Assembly: GCF_015624505.1 (NCBI RefSeq)
Contig: NZ_CP061379.1
Coordinates: 1,674,001-1,738,000 of the forward strand
Length of the DNA stretch: 64,000 nt
From: Bradyrhizobium commune
GTDB taxonomy: Bacteria; Pseudomonadota; Alphaproteobacteria; Rhizobiales; Xanthobacteraceae
Direction: 5' to 3'
Part shown: positions 8,725 through 18,360 of the stretch, in pieces
Layout: the number at the start of each line of letters is the position of its first letter
Numbering within the stretch: the stretch's first letter is position 1
The notes under the pieces: model-generated
Told to the model about the DNA's origin: nothing
The model's database searches: none
The model's input: the letters and a program-made list of their open reading frames with translations, nothing else
Position numbers and translations under genes: made by a program

Positions 8725-10293
8725 TTATTCGGCGACGATCCGTTCCATCGCCATGGCGCGGAGCCTGGCGCGCTGGATTTTCACGCCATTGGCGCTGTCG
8801 GTGACAGGGAAGGCGTCAACCACATAGATCCGCGCCGGGATCTTGTAGCCGGCGAGCCGCTCGCGCAGTCGCGCGGTCAGCGCCTCCTGTTGCGGCGGTA
8901 TGTCGGCAGGAATGACGAAAGCAACGCAGCGCGCCTGTCCTTTCAGATCGACCGCGACGACCTGGGCATCGGCCACGCCGGGACAGGATTTGAGCTCGTC
9001 CTCGATCTCGCCGGGCGCGACCAGGAAGCCGCCGAGCCGCATCGCGTCGCCCGCACGGGTCTCGTAGACGAAGGCGCCGTCGCCGCGGAGCCGGCCGATG
9101 TCGCCGCTGCGGAAGAAGCCGTCCGCGGTGATCGCGTCGCGCGTCGCATCGGGGTTGTTGTAATAGCCGAGAAAGCGCGAGGGAGCGCTGATCTCGATCT
9201 CGCCGGAGATGCCCTGCACCGCAAGCTCACCGGTCTCGGTATCGCGTATGCGGACCTTGGCCTCCGGCGACATCGGCCAGCCGCCGCCTTCGATCCGATC
9301 GGCGAGCGCGTCGCTGGGGCGGGCGATCGAGAACAGCGCCTGCACCTCGCTCGACCCGTAGAGGCCGAACAGCGGCAGGCCCCGCCCCTCGGCCTCGGCG
9401 GCAAGCTCGCGCCAGCCCGGCTGGAACGCGGCGAAGCCGCACACTTCGAGATGGGGGAACGGCCGTGGCGCGTCGGTCAGTGCGAGGATGCGGCGGAACA
9501 TCTCGTCGGAGCCGAAGCTGTGCGTGATCCTCTGTTCGCTGAGGATTTTTTGCGCTGGCGCCGCCTCGAAGGCGTCGAGCACATGGACGGTCGCACCGGC
9601 CGCGATGAAGCCGAGTAGGCTCGTCATGCCGAAGGTGCCGCAGAACGGCAGCATCGCCAGTAGCGAGTGTCTTTGCGGATCAAGCTTCAGCGCCTTGGCG
9701 ACGACGGCGGCGTGCGCGGCCAGTGTCCGCTGTGAATGCGCGACCAGCTTCGGCCCCTTGGTCGTGCCCGAGGTCGTGTAGAGCAGCACCGGCAGATCGA
9801 CATCGCTCTCGGCCGGCGCCGCCGCCGGATAGGAGTTTTCGAATGCGTCGAACCGGACGCAGGGCCAATGCGCGGGGATGGTATCCGCGCCGACCACGGC
9901 AAGCTTTTGCAGCGCGGGCACCTCGTCCCTGGCGACATCGGCGAGGATCGCAGCAAAGTCGATCGAGCGAAACGCAGTCTCGACGATCATCAGCCTGGCG
10001 CCGGACAATTTCAGCAGATGCGCGACTTCCGCGCTGCGGTAGCGCGTATTGACGGCGGCAACGACGGCTCCGCACCGTGCCGCTGCAAACAGCAGTGCGA
10101 TCCATTCGACCCGATTGACGAGCCAGACCGCCACAACGTCGCCCTTGCCGATCCCCTGCGCGGCAATCCAAGCCGCGGTCTGCTCGACCTTCTGCGCGAA
10201 CTGCGCGCGCGACACGGCTATGCCCTCGAACACGAAGGCGGGGCCAGCTTCCGACCCGATCAGCGATTGCAATGAAAAGCGGTTGGCGGGCAT
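8725..10293 (-). CDS. Class I adenylate-forming (acyl-CoA synthetase-like) ligase
   Basis: This enzyme family activates a carboxylate with ATP and transfers the acyl group to CoA or another acceptor. The ~522-aa product has the AMP-binding P-loop (LLYTTSGTTKGPKLVAHS), the GLYGSSEVQ motif, the hinge region (SGDIGRLRGDGAFVYETRAGDAMRLGG in pieces) and the C-terminal catalytic Lys in SANGVKIQRARLR. I prefer ATG 10293 (MPANRFSLQSL); a TTG at 10320 is possible. The gene starts 34 bp after upp on the same strand, so they may be cotranscribed, although no metabolic link is obvious. The substrate cannot be told from sequence; the architecture is fatty or aryl acid type. Confidence 0.8.
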   Translation of the reverse strand: MPANRFSLQSLIGSEAGPAFVFEGIAVSRAQFAQKVEQTAAWIAAQGIGKGDVVAVWLVNRVEWIALLFAAARCGAVVAAVNTRYRSAEVAHLLKLSGARLMIVETAFRSIDFAAILADVARDEVPALQKLAVVGADTIPAHWPCVRFDAFENSYPAAAPAESDVDLPVLLYTTSGTTKGPKLVAHSQRTLAAHAAVVAKALKLDPQRHSLLAMLPFCGTFGMTSLLGFIAAGATVHVLDAFEAAPAQKILSEQRITHSFGSDEMFRRILALTDAPRPFPHLEVCGFAAFQPGWRELAAEAEGRGLPLFGLYGSSEVQALFSIARPSDALADRIEGGGWPMSPEAKVRIRDTETGELAVQGISGEIEISAPSRFLGYYNNPDATRDAITADGFFRSGDIGRLRGDGAFVYETRAGDAMRLGGFLVAPGEIEDELKSCPGVADAQVVAVDLKGQARCVAFVIPADIPPQQEALTARLRERLAGYKIPARIYVVDAFPVTDSANGVKIQRARLRAMAMERIVAE

Positions 10294-10326
10294 GGCGACC
10301 GGAGTAACCCGATCGCACAAACCTGT

Positions 10327-10962
10327 CTACTTGGTGCCGAACATCCGGTCGCCGGCATCGCCAAGGCCCGGCACGATGTAGCCGTGGTCGTTGAGCCTCT
10401 CATCGATCGCGGCGGTCCAGATCGGCACGTCGGGATGTTCGCTCTGGAACTGCGCGATACCCTCGGGCGCGGCCAGGAGGCACACGAAACGGATGTCGCG
10501 GGCGCCTCGGTTCTTGAGCAGGGAGGCGCCGGCGCAGGCTGAATTGCCGGTCGCCAGCATCGGGTCCATCAGGATCACGGTGCGGTCGGAGAGGTCCTGC
10601 GGCGCCTTGAAGTAATATTCCACGGCCTGCAATGTCTCGGGGTCGCGGTAGAGCCCGATATGGGCGATGCGCGCCGAGGGGATCAGCGCCAGCATGCCGT
10701 CGAGGAAGCCGACGCCGGCGCGCAGGATCGGCGCCAGCGTGAGCTTCTTGCCGGCGATCTTCGGCGCCTGCATCGGCGCGATCGGCGTCTCGATCTCGAC
10801 CAGCTCAAGCGGCAGGTCGCGCGTCACCTCGTAGCCGAGCAGCATCCCGATCTCGTTCAGGATCTCGCGAAAGCTCTTGGTCGAGCGGTCCTTCTCTCGC
10901 ATCAGCGAAAGCTTGTGCTGGACCAGGGGATGGGCGACGACGTTGACGCTGCTGTTGCTCAT
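10327..10962 (-). CDS. upp: Uracil phosphoribosyltransferase
   Basis: Upp makes UMP from uracil and PRPP in pyrimidine salvage. The 211-aa length equals the family norm. The PRPP-binding segment [17 protein letters not shown] and the C-terminal uracil site ([16 protein letters not shown]) are intact. The start ATG 10962 gives the typical N-terminus [18 protein letters not shown]. It is the first gene of a short minus-strand pair with the adenylate ligase. Confidence 0.95.
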   Translation of the reverse strand: MSNSSVNVVAHPLVQHKLSLMREKDRSTKSFREILNEIGMLLGYEVTRDLPLELVEIETPIAPMQAPKIAGKKLTLAPILRAGVGFLDGMLALIPSARIAHIGLYRDPETLQAVEYYFKAPQDLSDRTVILMDPMLATGNSACAGASLLKNRGARDIRFVCLLAAPEGIAQFQSEHPDVPIWTAAIDERLNDHGYIVPGLGDAGDRMFGTK

Positions 10963-11059
10963 GAAACCGCTCTACACGGTTCCGCCAGGCGGCGCCAGAT
11001 CGGCCGGGCTTTTTCCGCGGGATAGGAGGCCTATTGCTCGCCACGTAGGCAACGAGAGC

Positions 11060-11188
11060 CTAGACGCCGAGCCCGCGCGCCAGAAGCGTGATCACGAGTG
11101 TCAGGATCCCGCCCCAGACCAGGCTCAGCGCCATGGTCACGATTGTCGTGGCGACCGCGTGCTCGAGATGTCCCTTGAGGCGATGCAC
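11060..11188 (-). CDS. Candidate 42-aa membrane peptide
   Basis: From GTG 11188 to TAG 11060 the minus strand encodes VHRLKGHLEHAVATTIVTMA followed by a hydrophobic stretch and LLARGLGV. It has one predicted transmembrane helix with a positively charged N-terminus. The start lies one base after the stop of the 30-aa ORF upstream, an arrangement typical of coupled small genes. The frame can be extended to a GTG at 11215. No homolog is recognised, so the evidence is layout and hydrophobicity only. Confidence 0.4.
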   Translation of the reverse strand: MHRLKGHLEHAVATTIVTMALSLVWGGILTLVITLLARGLGV

Positions 11189-11189
11189 A

Positions 11190-11282
11190 CTAGCCGTCCG
11201 ATGCGGGCGCAGCACTGAGGCGCATGCCGAGCAGCAATGCGCCCATCAGCACGAGCAGGATGACGATCTTGAGTTCAACCAT
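11190..11282 (-). CDS. Candidate 30-aa membrane peptide
   Basis: ATG 11282 to TAG 11190 on the minus strand gives MVELKIVILLVLMGALLLGM and a short polar tail: a single hydrophobic helix with an N-terminal acid and lysine. It begins seven bases after the stop of the FIGRN-type gene at 11289 and ends one base before the 42-aa ORF, forming a compact trio. It could be a regulatory micro-protein or a chance ORF; conservation would decide. Confidence 0.4.
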   Translation of the reverse strand: MVELKIVILLVLMGALLLGMRLSAAPASDG

Positions 11283-11288
11283 ATCGCG

Positions 11289-11636
11289 CTATCTCGCGGC
11301 CAGGCGTGCAAAGAGCCGCCTCGCTCCCTCCGCCAGCACGATCAGCGGATTGCCGCGGTTCTCGATGTCGAGCTCGAAGGTCTCGGTCGGAAACACCAGC
11401 GCACACCGGGACGGCTTGCTCTGCCGGTTGGCAAAGTCGACGGCCGACTTTTTGAACAGGAACAGGCCACCGATGCGCCCACGTGCCTCGCGTGCGACCC
11501 AGAGGCCGGCCTTGTTGCGACCGATGAAGAAGGCGGGAATGGAAGCGCTGACCACATCGGGATCGAGCGGCTTGAACTCCGCCGCCGGCGCCTGCCGCGT
11601 CTGGCGGTGCGTAGCCTGGAGCGCAATCGCGGCCAT
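11289..11636 (-). CDS. FIGRN-family hypothetical protein, copy 1
   Basis: A 115-aa protein of unknown function. The core reads FFIGRNKAGLWVAREARGRI then GGLFLFKKSAVDFA, followed by a beta-like segment CALVFPTETFELDIE. The same core appears in the gene at 12943-13191 (FIGRNHSGQWIAQEQNGLYG, GLFVSRAQAIKYA, IVELPREIELDMG), so the two are paralogs. I start at ATG 11636, placed by GAGGAGG at 11641-11647; the frame stays open to 11702. The pattern of a strand, GxWxAxE, then GGLF and an Ala-rich helix, vaguely recalls short DUF2188-like domains, but I cannot assign the family. It has no signal peptide or membrane segment. Confidence 0.65.
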   Translation of the reverse strand: MAAIALQATHRQTRQAPAAEFKPLDPDVVSASIPAFFIGRNKAGLWVAREARGRIGGLFLFKKSAVDFANRQSKPSRCALVFPTETFELDIENRGNPLIVLAEGARRLFARLAAR

Positions 11637-11679
11637 GGCGGCCTCCTCACACATCTGCAAGGTCATGATGGTCTGCCGA

Positions 11680-11871
11680 TCAGGCGTGGAGATGCCAGAC
11701 ATGGATCGCGGTCTTCAACGCGATCAGTGCCGTGAGCACGCTACCCATCGAGAGCACGGCCAGTGCGCGCAGCGCGACCCGCTTGAGCTGGGCCTTGCGC
11801 TCTTTTGAAGTCCGTGGCCGTTGTTCGGCCCAGTCGGAGAGCCGCTCAAGGCCATGTGTCAGCATCGACAT
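11680..11871 (-). CDS. Small single-pass membrane protein
   Basis: A 63-aa protein starting at ATG 11871 (MSMLTHGLERLSDWAEQRPR), preceded by AAGGA nine to ten bases upstream. A basic stretch (KERKAQLKRVALRA) leads into one transmembrane helix (LAVLSMGSVLTALIALKTAI) and a short His-rich end. A copy of the 50-bp repeated element lies 67-117 bp upstream. Function unknown; it is the first gene of the run that continues into FIGRN copy 1. Confidence 0.55.
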   Translation of the reverse strand: MSMLTHGLERLSDWAEQRPRTSKERKAQLKRVALRALAVLSMGSVLTALIALKTAIHVWHLHA

Positions 11872-11938
11872 TTCAGGAGTCCTTCTCGGCGGGCGGCGAG
11901 ACCGTCGCCCCAATCTGTCTTTCATGATGCGCTTTGCA

Positions 11939-11988
11939 GCGTAGGAATTCGAGACGAGCGCGATTGCGATCGTATAGGAGCGGCATAA
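11939..11988 (-). promoter_or_regulatory. 50-bp repeated element, copy C
   Basis: Read on the minus strand it begins TTATGCCGCTCCTATAC and carries a second block CTCGTCTCGAATTCCTACGC. It aligns without gaps to the copies at 13262-13311, 13858-13907 and 14025-14074; 37 of 50 bases equal the copy before kdp. Position 1 is 117 bp upstream of the start of the 63-aa membrane protein gene. Two TCCTA half-sites lie 33 bp apart, about three helical turns, suggesting a regulator site. Confidence 0.6.
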
Positions 11989-11998
11989 GCGTGCCCGC

Positions 11999-12916
11999 CT
12001 ATGCTCCGACGCCGTCGATCAGCTCCTCGTCGGCGATCGCGGCAAATGCGCGTACCAGGTCCCTCTGTGCGGCCGCGTCCAGCGGCCCGAGCGGCAGCCT
12101 TGTGGTGGGTGAGATCAGGCCAAGCACGTTCAAGGCGCTCTTGAGTGCGGCCGGGCTTTCTTTCGCAAGGCAAGCGGCGAGCGGGATCAGGCGCTTGTGC
12201 AGATAGCGTGCCGATTGCAGGCGGCCCTGCCTGACCTGCGAGAAGATGGTGCGGCACAGATCCGGCGCGATGTTGGCGATCTCCGAGATCGCGCCGTCGC
12301 CGCCACCCGCGATGAAGCCAAAGGCAGTCGTGTCGTCGCCAGAGAGCAGGCGAAATCCGGCCGGCAGCAGCCGGCTCAGCCGCATCGGGCGGGTGATGTC
12401 GCCGCTCCCGTCGCGCAGGCCGGCGAACTGCCGGGACTCGACGAGGCGCAGTAGCGTCTCGTCGGCGAGCGGACGCAGCGTGCGGGAGGGAACGTCGTGC
12501 AGGATCACCGGCAATCCGATCGATCCGGCAATGCTGCGGAAATGCGCGAGCATGCCCTCCTGCATCGGCTTGTTGTAGGCGGGCACCACCGACATGATGG
12601 CATCGGCACCGGCCGCTTCCGCGCGCCGCGCGAGTTCGATGGCATGGCTGGTCGAATTCGTCACTGCGCCGGCGATAACCCGGACCCGACCGCGGGCGAC
12701 ATCGACCGCGGTGCGGATCACGAGCTCCTGCTCGGCCGGCGAGAGCGTCGGCGCCTCACCGGCGGTCTCGCACACCACAATGGCGGGAACGCCGGCCGCG
12801 ACCTGGCGCTCGCAGAGCGCGGCGAACGCCTTCGGGTCGATTCCATCCGACGCATCGAACGGCGTCGGCAGATCCGGAATGAAGCCGGCGAACCAGGCAG
12901 AGGGAGGGATGAACAT
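11999..12916 (-). CDS. DapA-family (dihydrodipicolinate synthase-like) protein without Schiff-base Lys
   Basis: A 305-aa TIM-barrel protein of the DHDPS/N-acetylneuraminate lyase family, starting at ATG 12916 (MFIPPSAWFAGFIPDLPTPF). Family landmarks are VVPAYNKPMQEG (the catalytic Tyr region), VILHDVPSRT and LLSGDDTTAFGFIAGGGDGAIS. The segment that normally reads GIKEATG and holds the pyruvate Schiff-base lysine (K161 in E. coli DapA) reads GLRDGSGD here, so Arg (codon CGC) replaces Lys. The pyruvate-binding GTTGES is CETAGEA. It is therefore unlikely to be the biosynthetic DapA. It follows FIGRN copy 2 by 26 bp on the same strand and probably shares its transcript. It could be a non-catalytic paralog or have a changed reaction. 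Confidence 0.75.
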   Translation of the reverse strand: MFIPPSAWFAGFIPDLPTPFDASDGIDPKAFAALCERQVAAGVPAIVVCETAGEAPTLSPAEQELVIRTAVDVARGRVRVIAGAVTNSTSHAIELARRAEAAGADAIMSVVPAYNKPMQEGMLAHFRSIAGSIGLPVILHDVPSRTLRPLADETLLRLVESRQFAGLRDGSGDITRPMRLSRLLPAGFRLLSGDDTTAFGFIAGGGDGAISEIANIAPDLCRTIFSQVRQGRLQSARYLHKRLIPLAACLAKESPAALKSALNVLGLISPTTRLPLGPLDAAAQRDLVRAFAAIADEELIDGVGA

Positions 12917-12942
12917 GATCGTCTCGCCGGATGGCGGCCTGC

Positions 12943-13191
12943 TCAGGCGGGGCGCTGCGAGAGGCTGGGGCTTTTTCCCATGTCGAGCTCGATCTCGCGC
13001 GGCAACTCGACGATGGTCTCGGGATGCTGTCCGTTTTCGAACAGCGCATATTTGATGGCCTGGGCGCGGCTGACGAACAGGCCGCCATAGAGGCCGTTCT
13101 GTTCTTGCGCAATCCACTGTCCGCTATGGTTGCGGCCGATGAAGACGATGCTTGAGGGAGAGTGGCACGAGGGAGGTTCGACGAGTTTCAC
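12943..13191 (-). CDS. FIGRN-family hypothetical protein, copy 2
   Basis: An 82-aa paralog of the protein at 11289-11636. The matching core is IVFIGRNHSGQWIAQEQNGL followed by YGGLFVSRAQAIKYALFENG and ETIVELPREIELDMGKSP. I choose GTG 13191 because AAGGA lies eight bases upstream; a longer GTG 13287 frame would run through the repeated regulatory element. That element (copy A) begins 120 bp ahead of the start. The DapA-like gene follows 26 bp downstream. Confidence 0.6.
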   Translation of the reverse strand: MKLVEPPSCHSPSSIVFIGRNHSGQWIAQEQNGLYGGLFVSRAQAIKYALFENGQHPETIVELPREIELDMGKSPSLSQRPA

Positions 13192-13261
13192 GGATGCATT
13201 CCTTGCGATTCGCGCCGGCGGGAGCGTGTCCGGCACCTGCGCGCTCAATATCCCGTCTCGC

Positions 13262-13311
13262 GCGTATGATTTCGAGGGCGGCAGCACGACGATCTCATAG
13301 GAACGTCATAA
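13262..13311 (-). promoter_or_regulatory. 50-bp repeated element, copy A
   Basis: The minus strand reads TTATGACGTTCCTATGA, then after a variable stretch CCCTCGAAATCATACGC. Block 1 and block 2 stand at the same distance as in the other three copies; 32 of 50 bases match the kdp copy. It precedes FIGRN copy 2. Confidence 0.55.
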
Positions 13312-13329
13312 AGCCGGGGCTCGGCTCCC

Positions 13330-13797
13330 CTAGCCGAAATGGTCGCAGGCGACAGGCTCGTAGAGCGAATCGTGCGCCGCGCGAACAGAGGAAACGCTCG
13401 GTCGCGACGCTTCCACGGCGATTGCCAGAACCTCGACGCATGCCGACAGCAGGGCGATCGCAAGGTCGCCGTGGCATCCTTCGACCGCGGCGTCGAGCCA
13501 ATCCGGCAGCTCACGCTCGCGCGAAAGCGCACAATGCCATTCACCCTCGTCATAGGCGATGCGGCGGACCTGCCACAGCGGCAGCTCGAACTCCATCAGC
13601 GCCAGCGCAGCGTCGGTCCAGGCTTCGGCTTCGACCAGGTGCATGACACGTGCCGTGCGCTCGCTCTGACCGAGCGACGGGAAGCGCCGGCAGGCCTTCT
13701 CGATGATCTCGCACATCAACGGCGGTGTCATCGCCTGCGCATTGCGCAAACGGTCGCTAAGTGAGGGTAGATCGTGGGGGCGGAGATGGGCGGTCAA
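13330..13797 (-). CDS. Hypothetical protein, 155 aa
   Basis: I do not recognise the family. TTG 13797 is chosen because AGGAGG ends six bases upstream; the open frame continues to 14115 but crosses the regulatory element and shows no protein-like composition there. The product is soluble, acidic and mostly helical, with Trp/Cys-rich patches (FELPLWQVRRIAYDEGEWHC, then a DWLDAAVEGCHGDLAIALLS helix). Copy B of the 50-bp element is 110 bp upstream. It is the first minus-strand gene divergent from kdp. Confidence 0.6.
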   Translation of the reverse strand: MTAHLRPHDLPSLSDRLRNAQAMTPPLMCEIIEKACRRFPSLGQSERTARVMHLVEAEAWTDAALALMEFELPLWQVRRIAYDEGEWHCALSRERELPDWLDAAVEGCHGDLAIALLSACVEVLAIAVEASRPSVSSVRAAHDSLYEPVACDHFG

Positions 13798-13857
13798 GTC
13801 AGGCCTCCTGGATTGGGCGTCGGTCAGTCGGCCGGCCTCTTCAGGATGGCGGGGAGG

Positions 13858-13907
13858 GCATTTGAAAACGAGATGAGGAAGGGACGCGAGATGTAGGAAT
13901 TTCATAA
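13858..13907 (-). promoter_or_regulatory. 50-bp repeated element, copy B
   Basis: The minus strand reads TTATGAAATTCCTACAT and, at the shared spacing, CCTCATCTCG followed by CAAATGC. 30 of 50 bases match the kdp copy. It lies upstream of the 155-aa gene and faces away from copy D, 118 bp to its right. Confidence 0.55.
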
Positions 13908-13941
13908 GTATTTGGGGGGCGACGTCCGCGCCCATTCTCTG

Positions 13942-13985
13942 CTGTGGTCCCGGACAAATCTGCGCTTGCTTGTTCGGGACGACAG
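13942..13985. repeat. Palindrome in the 416-bp divergent intergenic region
   Basis: CTGTGGTCCCGGACAA (13942-13957) pairs with TTGTTCGGGACGACAG (13970-13985), 14 of 16 positions. It looks like the REP-type palindromes common in Bradyrhizobium genomes. The whole gene-free stretch 13798-14213 holds element copy B, this palindrome, element copy D and the leader of the kdp operon; I see no other gene in it. Confidence 0.55.
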
Positions 13986-14024
13986 TGGGGATTGCCGCGC
14001 GAGCGTCGCGCCAACCGTTCGCCT

Positions 14025-14074
14025 TTATGAGATTCCTATAACTTCGCCATAGCCCTCGTCTCGAAAACCTATGC
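14025..14074 (+). promoter_or_regulatory. 50-bp repeated element, copy D (kdp upstream region)
   Basis: It reads TTATGAGATTCCTATAA followed at fixed distance by CCTCGTCTCGAAAACCTATGC. It is the only plus-strand copy and ends 139 bp before the first kdp-region start codon. Direct TCCTA/ACCTA half-sites are 33 bp apart. KdpE, encoded in this operon, is one candidate binder, but the motif does not plainly equal the known E. coli KdpE site. Confidence 0.55.
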
Positions 14075-14213
14075 CGGTGGTGGCACCTCAGCACGGTGAA
14101 AATTCCGGCAGCCAAGCTGGGCGATATGCATCGTCATTGATCTACTGCAAGCCACGGGCCGGGAAACGGAGACACAGTTGCGTTGGAGACAGAGCGCAAC
14201 GAGGAGCATTCCC

Positions 14214-14297
14214 ATGATGGACATTCTGATGCTGGCGCTGGGCTTCGGCTTCTTTGCCCTTGCGATCGGCTACACCTACGCCTGCGAACGGCTGTGA
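14214..14297 (+). CDS. 27-aa membrane peptide preceding kdpF
   Basis: ATG 14214 has an excellent GAGGAG at 14201-14206. The peptide MMDILMLALGFGFFALAIGY TYACERL is one hydrophobic helix ending in a charged tail. Small peptides of this pattern are, to my recollection, often found just before kdpF in proteobacteria. Its TGA overlaps an in-frame upstream ATG of kdpF (TGATG at 14295-14299), so translation is probably coupled. Function not established. Confidence 0.6.
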   Translation: MMDILMLALGFGFFALAIGYTYACERL

Positions 14298-14308
14298 TGG
14301 AGCGGATC

Positions 14309-14398
14309 ATGATTTTCGATTATGCGCTCGCCGGTGCCGTCTCGTTCGGCCTCCTGTTCTACCTCACCTATGCGCTGCTGCGGCCCGAACGGTTCTGA
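14309..14398 (+). CDS. kdpF: Potassium-transporting ATPase subunit F
   Basis: The 29-aa peptide has the classic KdpF form: MIFDYALAGAVSFGLLFYL then TYALLRPERF. KdpF stabilises the KdpABC complex in the inner membrane. GGAG lies six bases before ATG 14309; an in-frame ATG 14297 would add MERI. It is first of the recognised kdp subunits. Confidence 0.88.
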   Translation: MIFDYALAGAVSFGLLFYLTYALLRPERF

Positions 14399-14401
14399 AC
14401 C

Positions 14402-14506
14402 GTGCTGCCGCTGCTCGAATTGCTGCTGGCGGATGCCGTGCTCGTCGCCGGCCTGCTGGCGGTGCTTCTGCCGCTGTTGCGGCGGACACAAAGCCTGAAG
14501 GGTTAA
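14402..14506 (+). CDS. Candidate 34-aa membrane peptide between kdpF and kdpA
   Basis: GTG 14402, three bases after the kdpF stop, opens [20 protein letters not shown], continues hydrophobically and ends RRTQSLKG. Its TAA is four bases before the kdpA ATG. The hydrophobic helix with a basic C-terminus and exact packing between two genes make it plausible, but there is no clear SD and no recognised family. Confidence 0.35.
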   Translation: MLPLLELLLADAVLVAGLLAVLLPLLRRTQSLKG

Positions 14507-14510
14507 TGCC

Positions 14511-16214
14511 ATGACTGTGATCGGTTGGCTCCAGATCATTTTATATTGCGCCATCATCGTCGCGCTGACCAAGCCGCTCGGCTGGTACATGACGCGCGTG
14601 TTCAACGGAGAACGCACGTTCCTCTCGCCGGTGCTGCGTCCGATCGAGGCCGGCATCTACTGGTTCTCCGGCGTCGACGAGAAGCGCGAGCAGCATTGGG
14701 TGACCTATACGATCGCCATGCTGCTGTTCCATATCGGAGGCTTCCTGATCATCTACGGCGTGATGCGCCTGCAGGCCGTGCTGCCCTTCAACCCGGCAGG
14801 CCAGGGCGCGGTTGCCGAGGATCTCTCCTTCAACACCGCGATCTCCTTCATCACCAACACCAACTGGCAGAACTACGGCGGCGAGAGCACGATCTCGTAT
14901 CTCGTGCAGATGCTGGGCCTGACGCACCAGAACTTCCTGTCCGCGGCAACCGGTATCGCGCTTGCGGTGGCGCTGATCCGTGGCTTCTCGCGCGCGTCGA
15001 TGCGCACGGTCGGCAATTTCTGGGTCGATGTCACCCGCTGCACGCTCTATGTGCTGCTGCCGATCTGCGTCGTCTACGCGCTGTTCCTGGTTTCGCAGGG
15101 CATGCCGCAGACGCTGGGTGACTATGTCGAAGCCACAACGCTCGAAGGCGCCAAGCAGAGCATCGCGGTCGGCCCGGTTGCCTCGCAAGTCGCGATCAAG
15201 ATGCTCGGCACCAATGGCGGCGGCTTCTTCAACGCCAATGCCGCGCATCCCTTCGAGAACCCGACCGCGCTGTCGAATTTCATCCAGATGATCTCGATCT
15301 TCTCGCTGGGCGCCGCCTTGACCAACGTGTTCGGCCGCATGGTCGGCAACCAGCGCCAGGGCTGGGCGATCCTCGCCGTGATGGGCGTGCTGTTCGTTGC
15401 GGGCGTCTCCGTTACCTATTGGGCGGAAGCCAACGGCACTTCGACGCTCCAGGCGCTCGGCCTGACGGGCGGCAACATGGAGGGCAAGGAGGTCCGCTTC
15501 GGCATCGTCGCGTCCTCGCTGTTCGCCGTGATCACGACGGCGGCCTCCTGCGGCGCGGTCAACGCCATGCATGACAGCTTCACCGCGCTCGGCGGCATGA
15601 TCCCGCTGATCAACATGCAACTCGGCGAGATCATCGTCGGCGGCGTCGGCGCGGGCCTCTACGGCATGCTGCTGTTCGTCGTGCTCGCGATCTTCGTCGC
15701 CGGCCTGATGGTCGGCCGCACGCCGGAATATGTCGGCAAGAAGATCGAGGCGCGCGAGGTCAAGATGGCGATGCTCGCGATCCTGGTGCTGCCGCTGATG
15801 TATCTCGGCTGGACTGCGGTCGGCGTGGTCTATCCCGCAGCGGTCGCCTCGATGGCCAATGCCGGCCCGCACGGCTTCACCGAGGTGCTCTACGCCTTCA
15901 CCTCGGCGACCGGGAATAACGGCTCGGCCTTCGCAGGCCTTACCGGCAATACCTTGTTCTACAACCTCACGCTCGCAAGCGCGATGTTCGTCGGCCGCTT
16001 CTTCATGATCATCCCGGCGATGGCGATCGCGGGCTCGCTCGCCGCCAAGAAGTCGATCCCGCCGTCGGCGGGCACGTTCCCGACCACCGGCGGGCTGTTC
16101 GTCGGTCTCGTCGTCGGCGTGATCCTGATCATCGGCGGCCTCACCTTCTTCCCGGCCCTCGCGCTCGGCCCGATCGTCGAGCATCTCGCGATGAACGCCG
16201 GCCAAGTGTTCTGA
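14511..16214 (+). CDS. kdpA: Potassium-transporting ATPase, K+-channel subunit A
   Basis: KdpA is the superfamily-of-K-transporters-like subunit that selects K+ in the high-affinity Kdp pump. The 567-aa product (E. coli: 557) has about ten membrane segments. It carries the degenerate selectivity loops [24 protein letters not shown] and [14 protein letters not shown]. Start ATG 14511 follows AAGG at usable spacing. It is followed by kdpB after 29 bp. Confidence 0.96.
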   Translation: MTVIGWLQIILYCAIIVALTKPLGWYMTRVFNGERTFLSPVLRPIEAGIYWFSGVDEKREQHWVTYTIAMLLFHIGGFLIIYGVMRLQAVLPFNPAGQGAVAEDLSFNTAISFITNTNWQNYGGESTISYLVQMLGLTHQNFLSAATGIALAVALIRGFSRASMRTVGNFWVDVTRCTLYVLLPICVVYALFLVSQGMPQTLGDYVEATTLEGAKQSIAVGPVASQVAIKMLGTNGGGFFNANAAHPFENPTALSNFIQMISIFSLGAALTNVFGRMVGNQRQGWAILAVMGVLFVAGVSVTYWAEANGTSTLQALGLTGGNMEGKEVRFGIVASSLFAVITTAASCGAVNAMHDSFTALGGMIPLINMQLGEIIVGGVGAGLYGMLLFVVLAIFVAGLMVGRTPEYVGKKIEAREVKMAMLAILVLPLMYLGWTAVGVVYPAAVASMANAGPHGFTEVLYAFTSATGNNGSAFAGLTGNTLFYNLTLASAMFVGRFFMIIPAMAIAGSLAAKKSIPPSAGTFPTTGGLFVGLVVGVILIIGGLTFFPALALGPIVEHLAMNAGQVF

Positions 16215-16243
16215 CAGCCTTCTGATTGTTCGGAGTGACCTCC

Positions 16244-18358
<2,115 letters not shown>

Positions 18359-18360
18359 CC

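Noticed and set aside
13245..13553. Minus-strand frame through element copy A and the end of the 155-aa gene
   Set aside because: Cys/Arg/Ser-rich, no SD, overlaps a better-supported gene.
13943..13988. Rho-independent terminator of an unseen gene
   Set aside because: No U tract and no gene ends nearby; it fits a dispersed palindromic repeat better.
14541..16205. 554-aa minus-strand frame across kdpA
   Set aside because: Antisense shadow: no family motif, composition dominated by Asp, His, Arg and Glu.
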